Of a stretch of DNA of 61,647 bases, positions 42,724 to 52,077 are shown piece by piece. This stretch comes from Chromatiaceae bacterium (GTDB taxonomy: Bacteria; Pseudomonadota; Gammaproteobacteria; Chromatiales; Chromatiaceae): assembly GCA_025458165.1 (NCBI GenBank), contig JALOTB010000072.1:1-61647 (forward strand), written 5' to 3'. A program made the translations under genes and the position numbers. The notes under the pieces are model-generated. The model worked only from the letters and a program-made list of their open reading frames with translations, ran no database searches and was not told the origin of the DNA. Position 1 is the stretch's first letter. Each line of letters begins with the position of its first letter.

Positions 42724-42970
42724 TCAATGGGGCCGGGGGCCCTGCTCCCCTTGGACGCCGCCCTCGCTCTGATCCTGTGGGCGCTCCGGCGTGCGCGAGA
42801 TCGCCTTGCCGCGCTCGTCCAGGATGGTTTCTAGCGGATTGTCGCGGGCCTGTTTCTCGAGGATTTGCTTCAGCTCCTCGGCCTTGAGCTCGCGGTCGAT
42901 CTCGGCCTTGACCGAGCTCAGCATGCGCCGCCCGGACCAGCAGCAGCTCCCAGAAGCCGATATCAAACAT
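42724..42970 (-). pseudogene. tatB: tatB with out-of-frame internal deletion
   Basis: The gene starts with MFDIGFWELLLV, exactly TatB, then jumps out of frame. The remainder of TatB is in another frame from RRMLSSVKAEIDRELKAEEL to the C-terminus (EEKQARDNP-type text and an acidic tail). Comparison with the usual TatB layout suggests loss of about 75-80 bases, which removes most of the transmembrane helix, the GPERLP hinge and the start of the amphipathic helix. tatA and tatC either side appear intact. Either TatB function is lost, or the assembly is wrong at this GC-rich site. Confidence 0.75.
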
Positions 42971-43003
42971 GGCGGCTGGCCCACCCGTGGCCCGTCAGCG
43001 GGC

Positions 43004-43255
43004 TCAGACCTTGTCCTTCTCGCGATCCTTGGCCGGATCGGTCTCGCCGACCCGCCGGGCCGCCGTGTCCTCGATCCGCTTGGGCTCTTCCTCGTCCTTC
43101 TTCTCCGACTCGCTGTCGCTCAGCGCGGAGCGGAAGCCCTTGACGGCGTTGCCGAGATCGGAGCCGAGGCTCTTCAGCCGCTTGGTGCCGAAGAGGAGCA
43201 GCACGATCACCAGGACGATCAGGAGCTGCCAGATGCTGATGCCACCCATTCCCAT
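43004..43255 (-). CDS. tatA: Twin-arginine translocase subunit TatA
   Basis: The 83-aa protein has the TatA layout: a transmembrane helix ([19 protein letters not shown]), the [21 protein letters not shown] hinge and amphipathic helix, and a charged tail. It polymerises to form the Tat pore. It is first of the tat genes, downstream of hisE on the same strand, the classical order in gammaproteobacteria. Confidence 0.95.
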   Translation of the reverse strand: MGMGGISIWQLLIVLVIVLLLFGTKRLKSLGSDLGNAVKGFRSALSDSESEKKDEEEPKRIEDTAARRVGETDPAKDREKDKV

Positions 43256-43387
43256 ATCGCCTCCACCGCCGTCTGCCGCGACGGCTGCCTGTCGAGATGT
43301 ATAAAAACCCTGAGCGCCGCCACCCGGCGACGCGAGGCGGGGATCTTATCCGACAACCCCCGGATTTGCAGTCACCAGGATCTGGCC

Positions 43388-43705
43388 TCAGGCCCCGCGG
43401 CGCGCCTTCTCGTCCAGCCCCGAGAGGCCAAAGCGCCGGTCGAGCTCGGCGAGCACCGCCTCCGGCCCCAGCCCCTGATGGGCCAGTAGCACCAGGCTAT
43501 GGAACCAGAGATCAGCGACCTCGGCGACGATGCGCTCCGGGGCGCCGTCCTTGGCCGCCATCACGGTCTCGGTGGCCTCCTCGCCGATCTTTTTCAGGAT
43601 GGCGTCGAGCCCCTTGCCATAGAGCCGAGCGACGTAGGAGCTGTCCGGGTCGGCCTGCTTGCGCGCCTCCAAGATCAGTGACAGCCGCGTGAGCACGTCG
43701 TTCAT
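43388..43705 (-). CDS. hisE: Phosphoribosyl-ATP pyrophosphatase
   Basis: The 105-aa protein matches His[25 protein letters not shown] with the MazG-like metal-binding EE, followed by [20 protein letters not shown]. It converts phosphoribosyl-ATP to phosphoribosyl-AMP, the second step of histidine synthesis. It is encoded as a separate protein from HisI, 45 bases after it. Confidence 0.95.
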   Translation of the reverse strand: MNDVLTRLSLILEARKQADPDSSYVARLYGKGLDAILKKIGEEATETVMAAKDGAPERIVAEVADLWFHSLVLLAHQGLGPEAVLAELDRRFGLSGLDEKARRGA

Positions 43706-43750
43706 GGATGCCGGTCTCGGGGAGGGGCCACAGATGGGCGGCGGGGTTGC

Positions 43751-44143
43751 TCAGCCCTTGCGATAGATGGCCTGGGGGTCCTTGAGCACCGGATCGACCT
43801 CCTCCCAGCCGGTCTCACGCAGCTCGCGAAAGAAGCAGTGGTGACGCCCGGTATGGCAGGCGATGCCGCCCTTCTGCTCGACCTCCAGCAGGAGCACGTC
43901 GCCGTCGCAGTCGAGCCGCATGGCACGCACCACCTGCTGGTGGCCGGACTCCTCGCCCTTGTGCCAGAGGCGCTGGCGCGAGCGTGACCAGTACACCGCG
44001 TGCCCGGTCTCGCGGGTCAGACGCAGGCTGTCGCGGTTCATCCAGGCCAGCATCAGGACCTTGCCGCTGCCGGCCTCCTGGGCGATCGCCGGGACCAGGC
44101 CCTGCGGGTCCCAGTTGACGGTATCGAGCCAGTCTTCGCTCAT
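43751..44143 (-). CDS. hisI: Phosphoribosyl-AMP cyclohydrolase
   Basis: The 130-aa product matches His[53 protein letters not shown] with metal-binding residues, and [11 protein letters not shown] with the zinc-binding Cys/His. It opens the purine ring of phosphoribosyl-AMP. A longer frame exists upstream, but GGAAGAGG before ATG 44143 marks the start. It lies 34 bases after hisA; hisF, usually between them, is absent. Confidence 0.94.
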   Translation of the reverse strand: MSEDWLDTVNWDPQGLVPAIAQEAGSGKVLMLAWMNRDSLRLTRETGHAVYWSRSRQRLWHKGEESGHQQVVRAMRLDCDGDVLLLEVEQKGGIACHTGRHHCFFRELRETGWEEVDPVLKDPQAIYRKG

Positions 44144-44177
44144 GTCCTCTTCCGCACGGATTGGGCTTGGATTTGGG

Positions 44178-44921
44178 TCAAGACGCGGTCGCCAGGGCAT
44201 CGGCGAGGCCCTGCCCCTCGGCGAAATCCAGCGTGCCTTCGTAGATCGCGCGCCCGGTGATCGCCCCGACGATACCGCTGCGGGCGATCGCGCAGAGTGC
44301 GCGGATGTCGCCGAGGTCGGTGATGCCGCCGGAGGCGATGATCGGGACTGGTACCGCCTCGGCCAAGGCGCGGGTGGCCTCGACATTGGGGCCGACCAGC
44401 ATGCCGTCGCGGCCGATGTCGGTGTAGACGATGGCGGCGACACCGTCGTCCGCGAAGCGCCGGGCAAGGTCCTCGACCCGCAGCCCGGTCAGCTTGGCCC
44501 AGCCCTCGATCGCGACCTCGCCGTCCTTGGCGTCCAGACCGACGATGATCCGGCCCGGGAAGGCGCGGCAGGCGCGGGCGACGAAGTCGGGGTCGCGCAC
44601 CGCCTGGGTGCCGATGATGCAGTAGCTCACCCCGGTCGCGAGATAGGCGGCGATGGTGGCCTCGTCGCGGATGCCGCCGCCGACCTGGATCGGCAGCCCT
44701 GGGTGTGCGGCGGCGATGGCCTGGATCGCCGCCCCGTTGACCGGCTCACCGGCGAAGGCCCCGTTGAGGTCCACCAGGTGCAGGCGACGGGCGCCGTCCG
44801 CTACCCAGCGCCCGGCCATGGCGACCGGGTCGTCGGAGAAGATCGTCTCGTCGTCCATGCGGCCCTGGCGCAGGCGCACACAGCGGCCGTCCTTGAGATC
44901 GATGGCGGGGATCAGCAGCAC
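44178..44921 (-). CDS. hisA: ProFAR isomerase (imidazole carboxamide isomerase)
   Basis: The 247-aa TIM barrel matches His[20 protein letters not shown] with the catalytic Asp, [41 protein letters not shown] with the second Asp, and [12 protein letters not shown]. It starts with GTG, preceded by GAGG. It lies 21 bases after hisB with no room for hisH, which usually sits between them. Confidence 0.95.
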   Translation of the reverse strand: MLLIPAIDLKDGRCVRLRQGRMDDETIFSDDPVAMAGRWVADGARRLHLVDLNGAFAGEPVNGAAIQAIAAAHPGLPIQVGGGIRDEATIAAYLATGVSYCIIGTQAVRDPDFVARACRAFPGRIIVGLDAKDGEVAIEGWAKLTGLRVEDLARRFADDGVAAIVYTDIGRDGMLVGPNVEATRALAEAVPVPIIASGGITDLGDIRALCAIARSGIVGAITGRAIYEGTLDFAEGQGLADALATAS

Positions 44922-44942
44922 GGGATCGGCCTCGCTCGCGCC

Positions 44943-45539
44943 CTAGAGGCTGCCCTTGGTCGACGGCGTGATCCCGGCCATGCGCGGGTCGGGCTCCACC
45001 GCCATGCGCAGCGCCCGGCCGAAGGCCTTGAACAGGGTCTCGGCCTGATGGTGTGCGTTCTGGCCACGCAGGTTGTCGAGATGCAGGGTCAGGGCTGCAT
45101 GATTCACGAGCCCCTGAAAAAACTCGTGGAACAGGTCGACGTCGAAGGCGCCGATCATCGCCCGGGTGAAGGCTACCTCAAAGGTGAGCCCCGGCCGGCC
45201 CGAGAGGTCGACCACCGCGCGCGACAGGGCCTCGTCGAGCGGGACATAGGCGTGCCCGTAGCGGCGGATGCCGCGCTTGTCGCCGACCGCCTGGGCGAAG
45301 GCCTGACCGAGGGTGATGCCGATGTCCTCCACGGTGTGGTGGGCGTCGATGTGCAGGTCGCCCTCGGCGATGATCTCGAGGTCGATCAGACCATGGCGCG
45401 CGACCTGGTCGAGCATGTGCTCGAGGAAGGGGACCCCGGTCCGGAAGACCCCGCGGCCGCTGCCATCGAGGTCAATCGCCACCCGGACGCGGGTCTCGAG
45501 CGTGTTGCGCTCGACCTCGGCCTTTCGATGCTGGCTCAC
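44943..45539 (-). CDS. hisB: Imidazoleglycerol-phosphate dehydratase
   Basis: The 198-aa protein is a monofunctional HisB dehydratase: [29 protein letters not shown] with the metal-binding His pair, and [25 protein letters not shown] in pieces. It dehydrates imidazoleglycerol phosphate. The start is GTG 45539; the longer frame from 45608 is not family-like. It heads the leftward run hisB-hisA-hisI-hisE-tatA-tatB-tatC. Confidence 0.93.
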   Translation of the reverse strand: MSQHRKAEVERNTLETRVRVAIDLDGSGRGVFRTGVPFLEHMLDQVARHGLIDLEIIAEGDLHIDAHHTVEDIGITLGQAFAQAVGDKRGIRRYGHAYVPLDEALSRAVVDLSGRPGLTFEVAFTRAMIGAFDVDLFHEFFQGLVNHAALTLHLDNLRGQNAHHQAETLFKAFGRALRMAVEPDPRMAGITPSTKGSL

Positions 45540-45673
45540 ATGCTCCACGGCGTTGCTTCCCGTCGAAGACTCCCAGAGGGAGAGATCAAGGCCGCCTATG
45601 GTACTCAAATCCTACCGCTGGTACTCACACCGCGGCGCCGGTCCGTAGAACGCACGACTGGCTCGGATGGCCT

Positions 45674-46111
45674 TCAGGTCTCCAGCCAGAAGGTGACCGG
45701 GCCATCGTTGACCAGAGCCACCTGCATGTCGGCGCCGAAGCGGCCGGTCTCGACCCGCGGGTGCGTGAGGCGCGCGCGCTCGACCAGATACTCAAAGAGC
45801 CGGTGGCCCGTGTCCGGGGGCGCGGCGGAGGTGAAGCTCGCCCGCGTCCCCTTGCGGGTGTCCGCGGCGAGGGTGAACTGGGGGACCAGCAGCAGGCCGC
45901 CGCCGATGTCCTGTAGCGAGCGGTTCATGCGCCCCTCCGCGTCGGGAAAGACGCGATAGCCGAGCAGCCGCTCCAGCAGCCGCTCCGCCTGCGTATCCCC
46001 GTCCCCGCGCTGCACCCCCACCAGCACCAGGAGCCCGCGGCCGATGGCGCCCACCGGCTCGCCTGCCACCCGGACCTCGGCCTCGGTGACCCGCTGCAGG
46101 AGGCCGATCAC
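45674..46111 (-). CDS. dtd: D-aminoacyl-tRNA deacylase
   Basis: The 145-aa protein matches Dtd: [15 protein letters not shown] at the N-terminus, [12 protein letters not shown] (family SQFTL with Pro in place of Ser here), and the C-terminal [11 protein letters not shown] (NxGPxT motif) that forms the chiral pocket. It removes D-amino acids from mischarged tRNA. It overlaps the upstream pip gene by four bases. Confidence 0.94.
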   Translation of the reverse strand: MIGLLQRVTEAEVRVAGEPVGAIGRGLLVLVGVQRGDGDTQAERLLERLLGYRVFPDAEGRMNRSLQDIGGGLLLVPQFTLAADTRKGTRASFTSAAPPDTGHRLFEYLVERARLTHPRVETGRFGADMQVALVNDGPVTFWLET

Positions 46112-47067
46112 CCGAGGAGCCGGGCGAAGCGGTCGGTGGCCGCGACCAGGGCGCGGCGGATCCCGGGCTCAAAGGCCGAGTGGCCGGCATCAGGCACGAC
46201 CATCAGCTCGGCGCGCGGCCAGGCACGGCTGAGCTCCCAGGCGGAGCGCAACGGGCAGATGAGGTCGTAGCGACCCTGCACGATCACGCCAGGGATGTCG
46301 GCCAGCCGACCCGCGTCGCGCAGGAGCTGACCCGGTGCGAAGAAGGCGTGGTTCACGAAGTAGTGGCACTCGATTCGTGCCAGGCTGAGCGCGAGCCGCG
46401 GCTCGGAGAAATAGCCGCGGGTCTGCTCGTCCGGCAACAGGGTGGCCGTGCGGCCCTCCCACAGCGACCAGGCCTTGGCTGCGCCCATGCGCGCGACTTC
46501 GTCGCTGCCGGTCAGGCGGCGGTGGTAGGCGGCGAGCAGGTCGCCGCGCTCGGCGGCCGGGATGGGCGCGAGGAAGTCCTCCCACCAGTCCGGGAAGACC
46601 CAGTCGGCGCCCTCCTGGTAGAACCAGCGGATCTCCTCGTCCCGGCACAGGAAGATTCCGCGCACGACCAGCGCGGCCACCCGCTCCGGATGGGTCTCGG
46701 CGTAGGCGAGCGCGAGCGTCGAGCCCCAGGAGCCGCCGAAGACCAGCCAGCGCTCGATACCAAGGGCCTCGCGGATCCGCTCCATGTCCTCCACCAGGTG
46801 CCAGGTGCTGTTCTCGCGCAGCTCCGCGTGCGGCGTGGAGCGCCCGCAGCCGCGCTGGTCGAAGAGGACGACGCGGTAGCGCGCGGGATCGAAGAATGTG
46901 CGGTGGGAGGCGGCGCAGCCGGCGCCCGGGCCCCCATGGAGGAAGATCGCTGGGATGCCGCCGGGGTCTCCGCACTCCTCCACGTATAGGGTGTGGATCG
47001 CGTCCACCGCGAGGCGGCGGACGGCGTAGGGCTCGATAGGCGGGTAGAGGTCGGCTTCGATCGGCAT
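46108..47067 (-). CDS. pip: Prolyl aminopeptidase (proline iminopeptidase)
   Basis: The 319-aa alpha/beta hydrolase has HGGPGAGC (oxyanion region), [14 protein letters not shown], the nucleophile elbow [29 protein letters not shown], a late Asp in GRYDLICP and His in [10 protein letters not shown]. It cleaves N-terminal proline from peptides. ATG 47067 matches the family start (LYPPIEPY); the longer frame is not homologous. It and dtd overlap as ATGA, so they are co-transcribed. Confidence 0.92.
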   Translation of the reverse strand: MPIEADLYPPIEPYAVRRLAVDAIHTLYVEECGDPGGIPAIFLHGGPGAGCAASHRTFFDPARYRVVLFDQRGCGRSTPHAELRENSTWHLVEDMERIREALGIERWLVFGGSWGSTLALAYAETHPERVAALVVRGIFLCRDEEIRWFYQEGADWVFPDWWEDFLAPIPAAERGDLLAAYHRRLTGSDEVARMGAAKAWSLWEGRTATLLPDEQTRGYFSEPRLALSLARIECHYFVNHAFFAPGQLLRDAGRLADIPGVIVQGRYDLICPLRSAWELSRAWPRAELMVVPDAGHSAFEPGIRRALVAATDRFARLLG

Positions 47068-47391
47068 CGGACTGGGGTTTGACCGAGTGGCGGCGCCTGG
47101 CGGGAGGGGAGCGGGGGGACTCAACCGGCGCAAGCATAGGTCGAGCGCGAGGGCGCGGCAAACCGCGGATCAGATTTTTCCTACACGCCGAACGGAGTTC
47201 GACGACATCCGCAGCACCGCCGATGATCCATGATTGCATCGTCGCCACAGACGGACGATCAGGACGACATCAGCCGCAGGGTGCGGCCCTAGGGACCGAC
47301 TTGCCAACCAAGCCCGGCGACATGGCCCTCGCGGCATGGAGCCTGCGGGGGCCTTCTCGTTGGCGCCCCGGCTTGCTTCTTTCCCTGCCTT
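47068..47391. other. Divergent intergenic region between pip and bphO
   Basis: No gene is supported in this roughly 320-base stretch. It should hold the promoters for the leftward pip-dtd run and the rightward bphO gene. I looked for TGT-N12-ACA PpsR palindromes and found none. Short ORFs on the plus strand here have no family-like content. Confidence 0.5.
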
Positions 47392-48111
47392 TTGCGTTCA
47401 TCTCCGGATCTGCGTGCCGCTGCGAGGCCGAAGATCATCATCGACTCACAGGCACCCTTCGCGCCGCCGGTCGTGGGTGGCCTGGCCGACGCCATGCGCG
47501 AGCGCACCCGGGCCCTTCACCGGCAGGCGGAGCGTTCGGGGATCATCACCTTGATCCTGCGCGGGCACGTCGACCGCGCGGGCTACCGCCTGCTCCTGCG
47601 GAGCCTGTTGCCGGTGTACCAGGCGCTGGAGGCGGGCCTGGAGCACCACCGAGCGACGCCGGGGGTCGGTCTCCTCGCCGAGCCGGCCCTGTCCCGCGCC
47701 CAGTCCATCGCCAGCGACCTCGACCACCTCTGCCCCGAGGGCTGGTGCGAGGGCCTGCCGCTGCTGGCGAGCGCCGAGCGCTACCGCGCGGTCGTGGCCG
47801 ATGCGGCCCGCGGGGATGGCGCTCGACTCATCGCCCACGCCTACGTCCGCTACCTCGGCGACCTGAGCGGCGGGCGGGTGATGCGCGGCCTGCTCGCCCA
47901 CTCATTGCGACTCCCGGACGAGGCGCTCGGCTTCTTTGCCTTCCCCGACATTGCCGATCTCGACCGCTTCAAGCTGGATTACCGCCATGCCATCGATCGG
48001 GCCGGCCGGATAATCGGCGATACGCGGGCGGTGGTCGATGAGGCGACCCGCGCCTTTCGCCTGAACATCGACCTTTCCGAGGCCGTGGCCGTGTGCTGCG
48101 CCGAGGCCTGA
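47392..48111 (+). CDS. bphO: Haem oxygenase (bacteriophytochrome-associated)
   Basis: The product matches bacterial haem oxygenases: MRERTRALHRQAERSG with the haem-ligand His, LLRSLLPVYQALE, RYLGDLSGGRVM (distal-helix glycines) and the C-terminal YRHAIDRAGRI. It opens haem to biliverdin, which BphP needs. The start is uncertain: 47392 is TTG, a GTG lies at 47473, and the first ATG (47494) begins right at the conserved core. The gene converges with bphP, with stops 17 bases apart. Confidence 0.9.
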   Translation: MRSSPDLRAAARPKIIIDSQAPFAPPVVGGLADAMRERTRALHRQAERSGIITLILRGHVDRAGYRLLLRSLLPVYQALEAGLEHHRATPGVGLLAEPALSRAQSIASDLDHLCPEGWCEGLPLLASAERYRAVVADAARGDGARLIAHAYVRYLGDLSGGRVMRGLLAHSLRLPDEALGFFAFPDIADLDRFKLDYRHAIDRAGRIIGDTRAVVDEATRAFRLNIDLSEAVAVCCAEA

Positions 48112-48128
48112 GCCGGGACGGGGCAGCC

Positions 48129-50315
48129 TCAGGACGGCTTGGGCGGCGAGGGCGAGCTGTACCAAAGCAGGTGCTCCAGCAGCTCGGTGGTCCGCGCGAC
48201 CGAGGTCTGCACGCTCGCCAGCATCTCCGGGACTTGGGTCAGGTCCGACCCGTCGGTGATCTCCAGACCGGCAAGCTGGGCGTTCTCGACCAGGGTGGTC
48301 ATCAGCTCCCGGTAGCGCAGATCCGCGGCCGAGTCGACCGGGATCGCCCGGATCTGGTGGCGGCTGACGATGGACTGCTGGAAGCGACGTCGCGCCTCGT
48401 CCGCCGCGCGCCGTCCGCTGAGGTCGGTGAGTAGGGCCACGTAGCCGAGCACGTGCTCGGCCGAGGACAGCACCGGATCGACGCGCACCAAGAAGGGCGT
48501 GCCGGCGGCCGCACCGACCGCGAGCACCACCTCGCCCCGCCAGGGTCGTCGCTGCCCGAACAGCTCCGCCAGGGCGGCGCGGGCGCGCTCGGGGTCTGCG
48601 AAGAACGCGGGCAGGTCCTCCAGCGATGACAAACGGCCCGCCCCGTCGAGCAGGCGTTCGAGCCTCTCGTTGCTGAAGAGGACCCGGCCCTGGGCGTCGG
48701 CCACCGCCACCGGCTGCTCCGACCCGCGCACCTGAAGCCGAATCTTGTCGAGCTGCTCCTGGGCGATCAGCAACCGCACCGAGCGGAACTGCTGGATCAC
48801 GTCGGCCACCGACTCGGCGATCAGCCGTCCGGTGGTGACCTCCGCCGGCAGCCAGGGCTCGCAGGTCCCCTCGACCACCTGGTGCCACTTGGCGAAGGAG
48901 CGTCGGGGCGAGAGCTGGGAGGGGTCGTCGCCGACCTCGAACGGCTTCATCGGGTCGCCCCCCCAGGTGACCGTGCGTACGCGCTCCGGGCGGAACCAGG
49001 CCAGATACTCACCCGCGCAGCTCGACACCGGGGCGGCCAGGACCCCGCTCGCCACAGGGGTGAGCGACGCGAGCTCCGGGGCCTCGCTCCCGAGCGAGGC
49101 CGTCACCCGCACCGCCACACGCGGCTGGCGGTCGAGCCAGACCCCGAGTGCCCGTAGCTCGGCGGTTCCCGGCACCTCGCCGGCGGTGAGGATCTGGCCG
49201 TCGCAGAGCAGGGCGACGCCACTCGCCGTGAGCGGCTGGAGGACCGCCTGGGGCTGGTCAAAGAAGGCCGCCCGCCAGTCCCCCTGCTGGGCGATGGCGT
49301 CGATCATGCGCTGCTCGAGGCGCCGCACGGTCAGCTCCGCCTGCGCCTGGGCGAAGCCCTCGAGCGCGGCGATGCGGGTGGCGACCGCCTCGCTCAGCAG
49401 CTCGCAGGCCACCCGCATCTGGTAGTGGACCACCCGCGGGCGGTAGTGATGACAGGCGATCAGACCCCAAAGCCGCCCGCCCACCAGCAGGGAGGCGACC
49501 AGCGTCGCCGCAACCCCCATGTTCTTCAGGTACTGGATGTGGATCGGCGACATGCTGCGCAGGGAGCAGAGCGACATGTCGAGCTCTTCGCCGGACAGCG
49601 GCGAGACCCGCGGGGCGAGGGGCACCGGCTGGTAGGCGACGTCGACCAGCATGCGAATGCGGTTGCGCTCGTAGAGCTGGCGGGCGATCTGCGGGATGTC
49701 AGAGGCGGGGTAGCGGTTGCCGAGAAAGGGCTCGAGCCCCGGCTCCCGTCGCTCGGCCAAGACCTCGCCGTGTCCCTCGGGGTCGAAGCGGTAGACCATG
49801 ACCCGGTCGTACCCAGCGAGCTCCTTGAAACCCTTGGCGGCCTCGTCGCACAGCGACCGCAGGGCGAACGCGGTGGTGATCCGCTTGAGGGCCGCGGCGA
49901 TGCGCGGCGAGAGGTCATCGGCCGGGCCGGCGGGCTCCAGCTCGAGGATGAGCCCGCCGCCGGGCGGGCGATGGATCAGCCCGTCGAGCTCGCGCGGCGA
50001 GCGGCCGACCCGCACGCGCACGGCGGCCGGGATCTCGCGCAAGGCCTCGCCAAGATGCGGGCGCAGGCGCGCGGCGAGATCGCCGCCGAACTCGCCCAGC
50101 GATTGTCCGAGGATGGGCGCCTCCAGGTGCAGCAGCTTGGCGGCATTGGCGCTCGCCTGGACGACGACCAGGTCGGGCTCGCGCACCAGGAGCAGGGCGC
50201 CATGGGGCTGGATCGACCCGGCCAGGTGGATCTGCTCACGCTCGCAGTTGGAGAGGTCGGCCTGACCGAATCCAGGCGACGGTCCCGGCGGCGCGCCGCG
50301 CGCGTGCTCGCCCAC
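48129..50315 (-). CDS. bphP: Bacteriophytochrome with kinase-less output domain
   Basis: The 728-aa protein has PAS, GAF and PHY modules. Cys24 (LSNCEREQI) is placed to bind biliverdin. GAF has RYPASDIPQIARQLY (Asp206), SPIHIQYLKNMG (His259) and IACHHY. The PHY tongue has SPRRSFAKWHQ. The output is a PAS domain (about residues 550-650) followed by a short helical tail; no H-box or ATPase domain is present, so it is not a histidine kinase. Start is GTG 50315, 2 bases after the ppsR stop, so the two are co-transcribed. Similar kinase-less BphPs in Bradyrhizobium and Rhodopseudomonas act on PpsR in a light-dependent way. Confidence 0.93.
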   Translation of the reverse strand: MGEHARGAPPGPSPGFGQADLSNCEREQIHLAGSIQPHGALLLVREPDLVVVQASANAAKLLHLEAPILGQSLGEFGGDLAARLRPHLGEALREIPAAVRVRVGRSPRELDGLIHRPPGGGLILELEPAGPADDLSPRIAAALKRITTAFALRSLCDEAAKGFKELAGYDRVMVYRFDPEGHGEVLAERREPGLEPFLGNRYPASDIPQIARQLYERNRIRMLVDVAYQPVPLAPRVSPLSGEELDMSLCSLRSMSPIHIQYLKNMGVAATLVASLLVGGRLWGLIACHHYRPRVVHYQMRVACELLSEAVATRIAALEGFAQAQAELTVRRLEQRMIDAIAQQGDWRAAFFDQPQAVLQPLTASGVALLCDGQILTAGEVPGTAELRALGVWLDRQPRVAVRVTASLGSEAPELASLTPVASGVLAAPVSSCAGEYLAWFRPERVRTVTWGGDPMKPFEVGDDPSQLSPRRSFAKWHQVVEGTCEPWLPAEVTTGRLIAESVADVIQQFRSVRLLIAQEQLDKIRLQVRGSEQPVAVADAQGRVLFSNERLERLLDGAGRLSSLEDLPAFFADPERARAALAELFGQRRPWRGEVVLAVGAAAGTPFLVRVDPVLSSAEHVLGYVALLTDLSGRRAADEARRRFQQSIVSRHQIRAIPVDSAADLRYRELMTTLVENAQLAGLEITDGSDLTQVPEMLASVQTSVARTTELLEHLLWYSSPSPPKPS

Positions 50316-50317
50316 CG

Positions 50318-51688
50318 TCAGGTGCGCTCCGCGGCGTCGCCTGGCTCGCCTTCGAGCTCGTAACGGCTGAGCTTGACGTACAGGCTCTGGCGGCTCAGCC
50401 CGAGGATCTCGGCGGCCGCGGTGCGATTCCCCCCGGTCAGGTCCAGCGCGGCCTGGATGTAGTGGCGCTCCACGGCGTGCACCGTCTCGCTCACCAGGGT
50501 TCGCAGGGGCGTCTTGCCGACCTGCTCGGAGATCGAGTCGAGCAGGCGTCCGATCGCGCCGCCTTTGGATGGCGGCGGGAGCCGGGTCACCAGGTCACGG
50601 ACGAAGACCCCGATCAGCCCCCCGGCCCCCTCCGCATTGCCGACCGCGGAGATCTCCACCTCGGTCTCGGTGCCGAGCTCGCCCAACAGCCGGGTGGCGA
50701 AGCGCCGCACCACGCCCAGGCGTTGGACGTTAGCCAACAGCACGGTCGAGTCGGCCCCCGGCCGACCCAGCCAACGCCCAATCGGCTGGCCGAGCACCGC
50801 CATCTCCGGACCCACCTGGACCAGGTCGAGAAACGCCCGATTGGCGCGCAGCACGGTCCCTTCGCGGTCGACGACGGCGACGCCGTCCGGGCCCTGCTCG
50901 ACGAGTCGGTCGATGCGGATCTGCTCGCGCTGGTCGAGCGCCTGCTGGACCGCCCCGGCTGGGGCGAGCTGGACGAGAAATAGCGCCCCGTGCTCGGTCG
51001 GCATCAGCGACGCCCGGACCCGCCAGGGGGAGCGTTCGGCGCCGAGGTGCACGAGGATGCTCGGTGCCTTTCCCTGGCCCTCGGCCCGGCGCAGCATGGC
51101 CTCGAGCTCCGAGCGCTCGCCCGCGGGGATGGCGTTGAGCAGGTACTCCCGGTCCCGGCCGCCGGCGCGCCGCGCGGTCAGACCCAGAGCCTGGGCCGCG
51201 GCGGGATTGAGCTCGACGATCTCCAGCGAAGCGGCCTTGAGCAGCAGGACCGCGTCGCTCGATGCGTTGAACAGCAGTCGATAGCGGGTCTCAACCTCGC
51301 GCAGCTTCCAGTAGTCGCGCTCCATCGCCTGCTGGGCCTCGACCAGGCGCATTTGCAGCTCGGTGACGGCGCGCAGACTCTTGCCGATCGCCAGCAGCCC
51401 GGCACCGCCGCCGAGGCGGACCGTGGTGTACTCGACCGGCAGCTCGCGGCCGCTGGGGAACCGCTGCACGATCTGGCCGAAGGCCGCGACGCCAGTCGCC
51501 AGCGCGCCCTCCATCAGCCGGCGCAGGCGCTCGCCGCTGGATCGATCCACCGTCTCGCCCCAGGGACGGCCGACCCAGGCCGCCACCGACTCCCCGGCGA
51601 AGGCGTCCGAGACCAAGGCCTCGCGGATCACGCCTTCGAGGTCGAGGGCGAGCTTGATGTCGGGCATGGCCTCGTCTTGAATGATCAT
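50318..51688 (-). CDS. ppsR: PpsR/CrtJ-family photosynthesis repressor lacking cysteines
   Basis: The 456-aa protein has the PpsR layout: an N-terminal PAS-like domain and a Q-linker (QMRLVEAQQAMERDYWKLR). Two PAS domains (about residues 135-260 and 270-390) and a Fis-type HTH (ALDLTGGNRTAAAEILGLSRQSLYVKL) follow. PpsR binds TGT-N12-ACA palindromes and represses bacteriochlorophyll, carotenoid and light-harvesting genes. The start ATG 51688 is preceded by GAGG; the much longer frame upstream is not family-like. No cysteine occurs anywhere in the protein, so the thiol-based redox control described for CrtJ is not possible here. Confidence 0.92.
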   Translation of the reverse strand: MIIQDEAMPDIKLALDLEGVIREALVSDAFAGESVAAWVGRPWGETVDRSSGERLRRLMEGALATGVAAFGQIVQRFPSGRELPVEYTTVRLGGGAGLLAIGKSLRAVTELQMRLVEAQQAMERDYWKLREVETRYRLLFNASSDAVLLLKAASLEIVELNPAAAQALGLTARRAGGRDREYLLNAIPAGERSELEAMLRRAEGQGKAPSILVHLGAERSPWRVRASLMPTEHGALFLVQLAPAGAVQQALDQREQIRIDRLVEQGPDGVAVVDREGTVLRANRAFLDLVQVGPEMAVLGQPIGRWLGRPGADSTVLLANVQRLGVVRRFATRLLGELGTETEVEISAVGNAEGAGGLIGVFVRDLVTRLPPPSKGGAIGRLLDSISEQVGKTPLRTLVSETVHAVERHYIQAALDLTGGNRTAAAEILGLSRQSLYVKLSRYELEGEPGDAAERT

Positions 51689-52077
51689 CGCGCTGCGGGC
51701 CTCGGTTGATGTGCAGCGCCTCGTCCCGCGAGCTAACGGGAGGATGCGCCGCAGGCGCCGCTTGCACTCCTCGCCCTTTGGCAGAGGGCCGGGTTGCGGG
51801 AAATCCGGCATGACCGCCGGGTTTCCATCTTCCGGGGCGACACGGGCGTCAGGCCGGGTTAGGCGCCAAACGGTGAGATCATACCCGCTCGCCGCGGGTG
51901 GAGCGACCGAGACCGCAGCCGCCGGCATGCCCTGGCCGCCTTGCCCAACGCACGGCGGAGGATGAGGAAACGGCGGCGCTGGTCTCACGCGGCGCGCAGC
52001 CGCAATGGATGCCTTCCACACCGAGTCAATCACCCGCGCCCCGCAAGACCGAGGGCGCCCGCGATGAGAGAGCAGCC
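51689..52077. other. Intergenic stretch upstream of ppsR
   Basis: No gene is supported here. A degenerate copy of the CCCTCACCCC/CTCTCCC-type repeat (in inverted form, CTCGCCCTTTGGCAGAGGGCC near 51767, quoted only in part) is present. The promoter for ppsR-bphP should lie in the right half. No clear TGT-N12-ACA site found by eye. Confidence 0.45.

Noticed and set aside
43863..45959. 698-aa plus-strand frame across hisI, hisA and hisB
   Set aside because: The minus strand encodes three well-known his enzymes; the frame is an antisense shadow.
47068..52077. PpsR-binding palindromes TGT-N12-ACA near bphO, bphP and ppsR
   Set aside because: None found by eye in the intergenic parts; a tool search of the whole genome would be needed.
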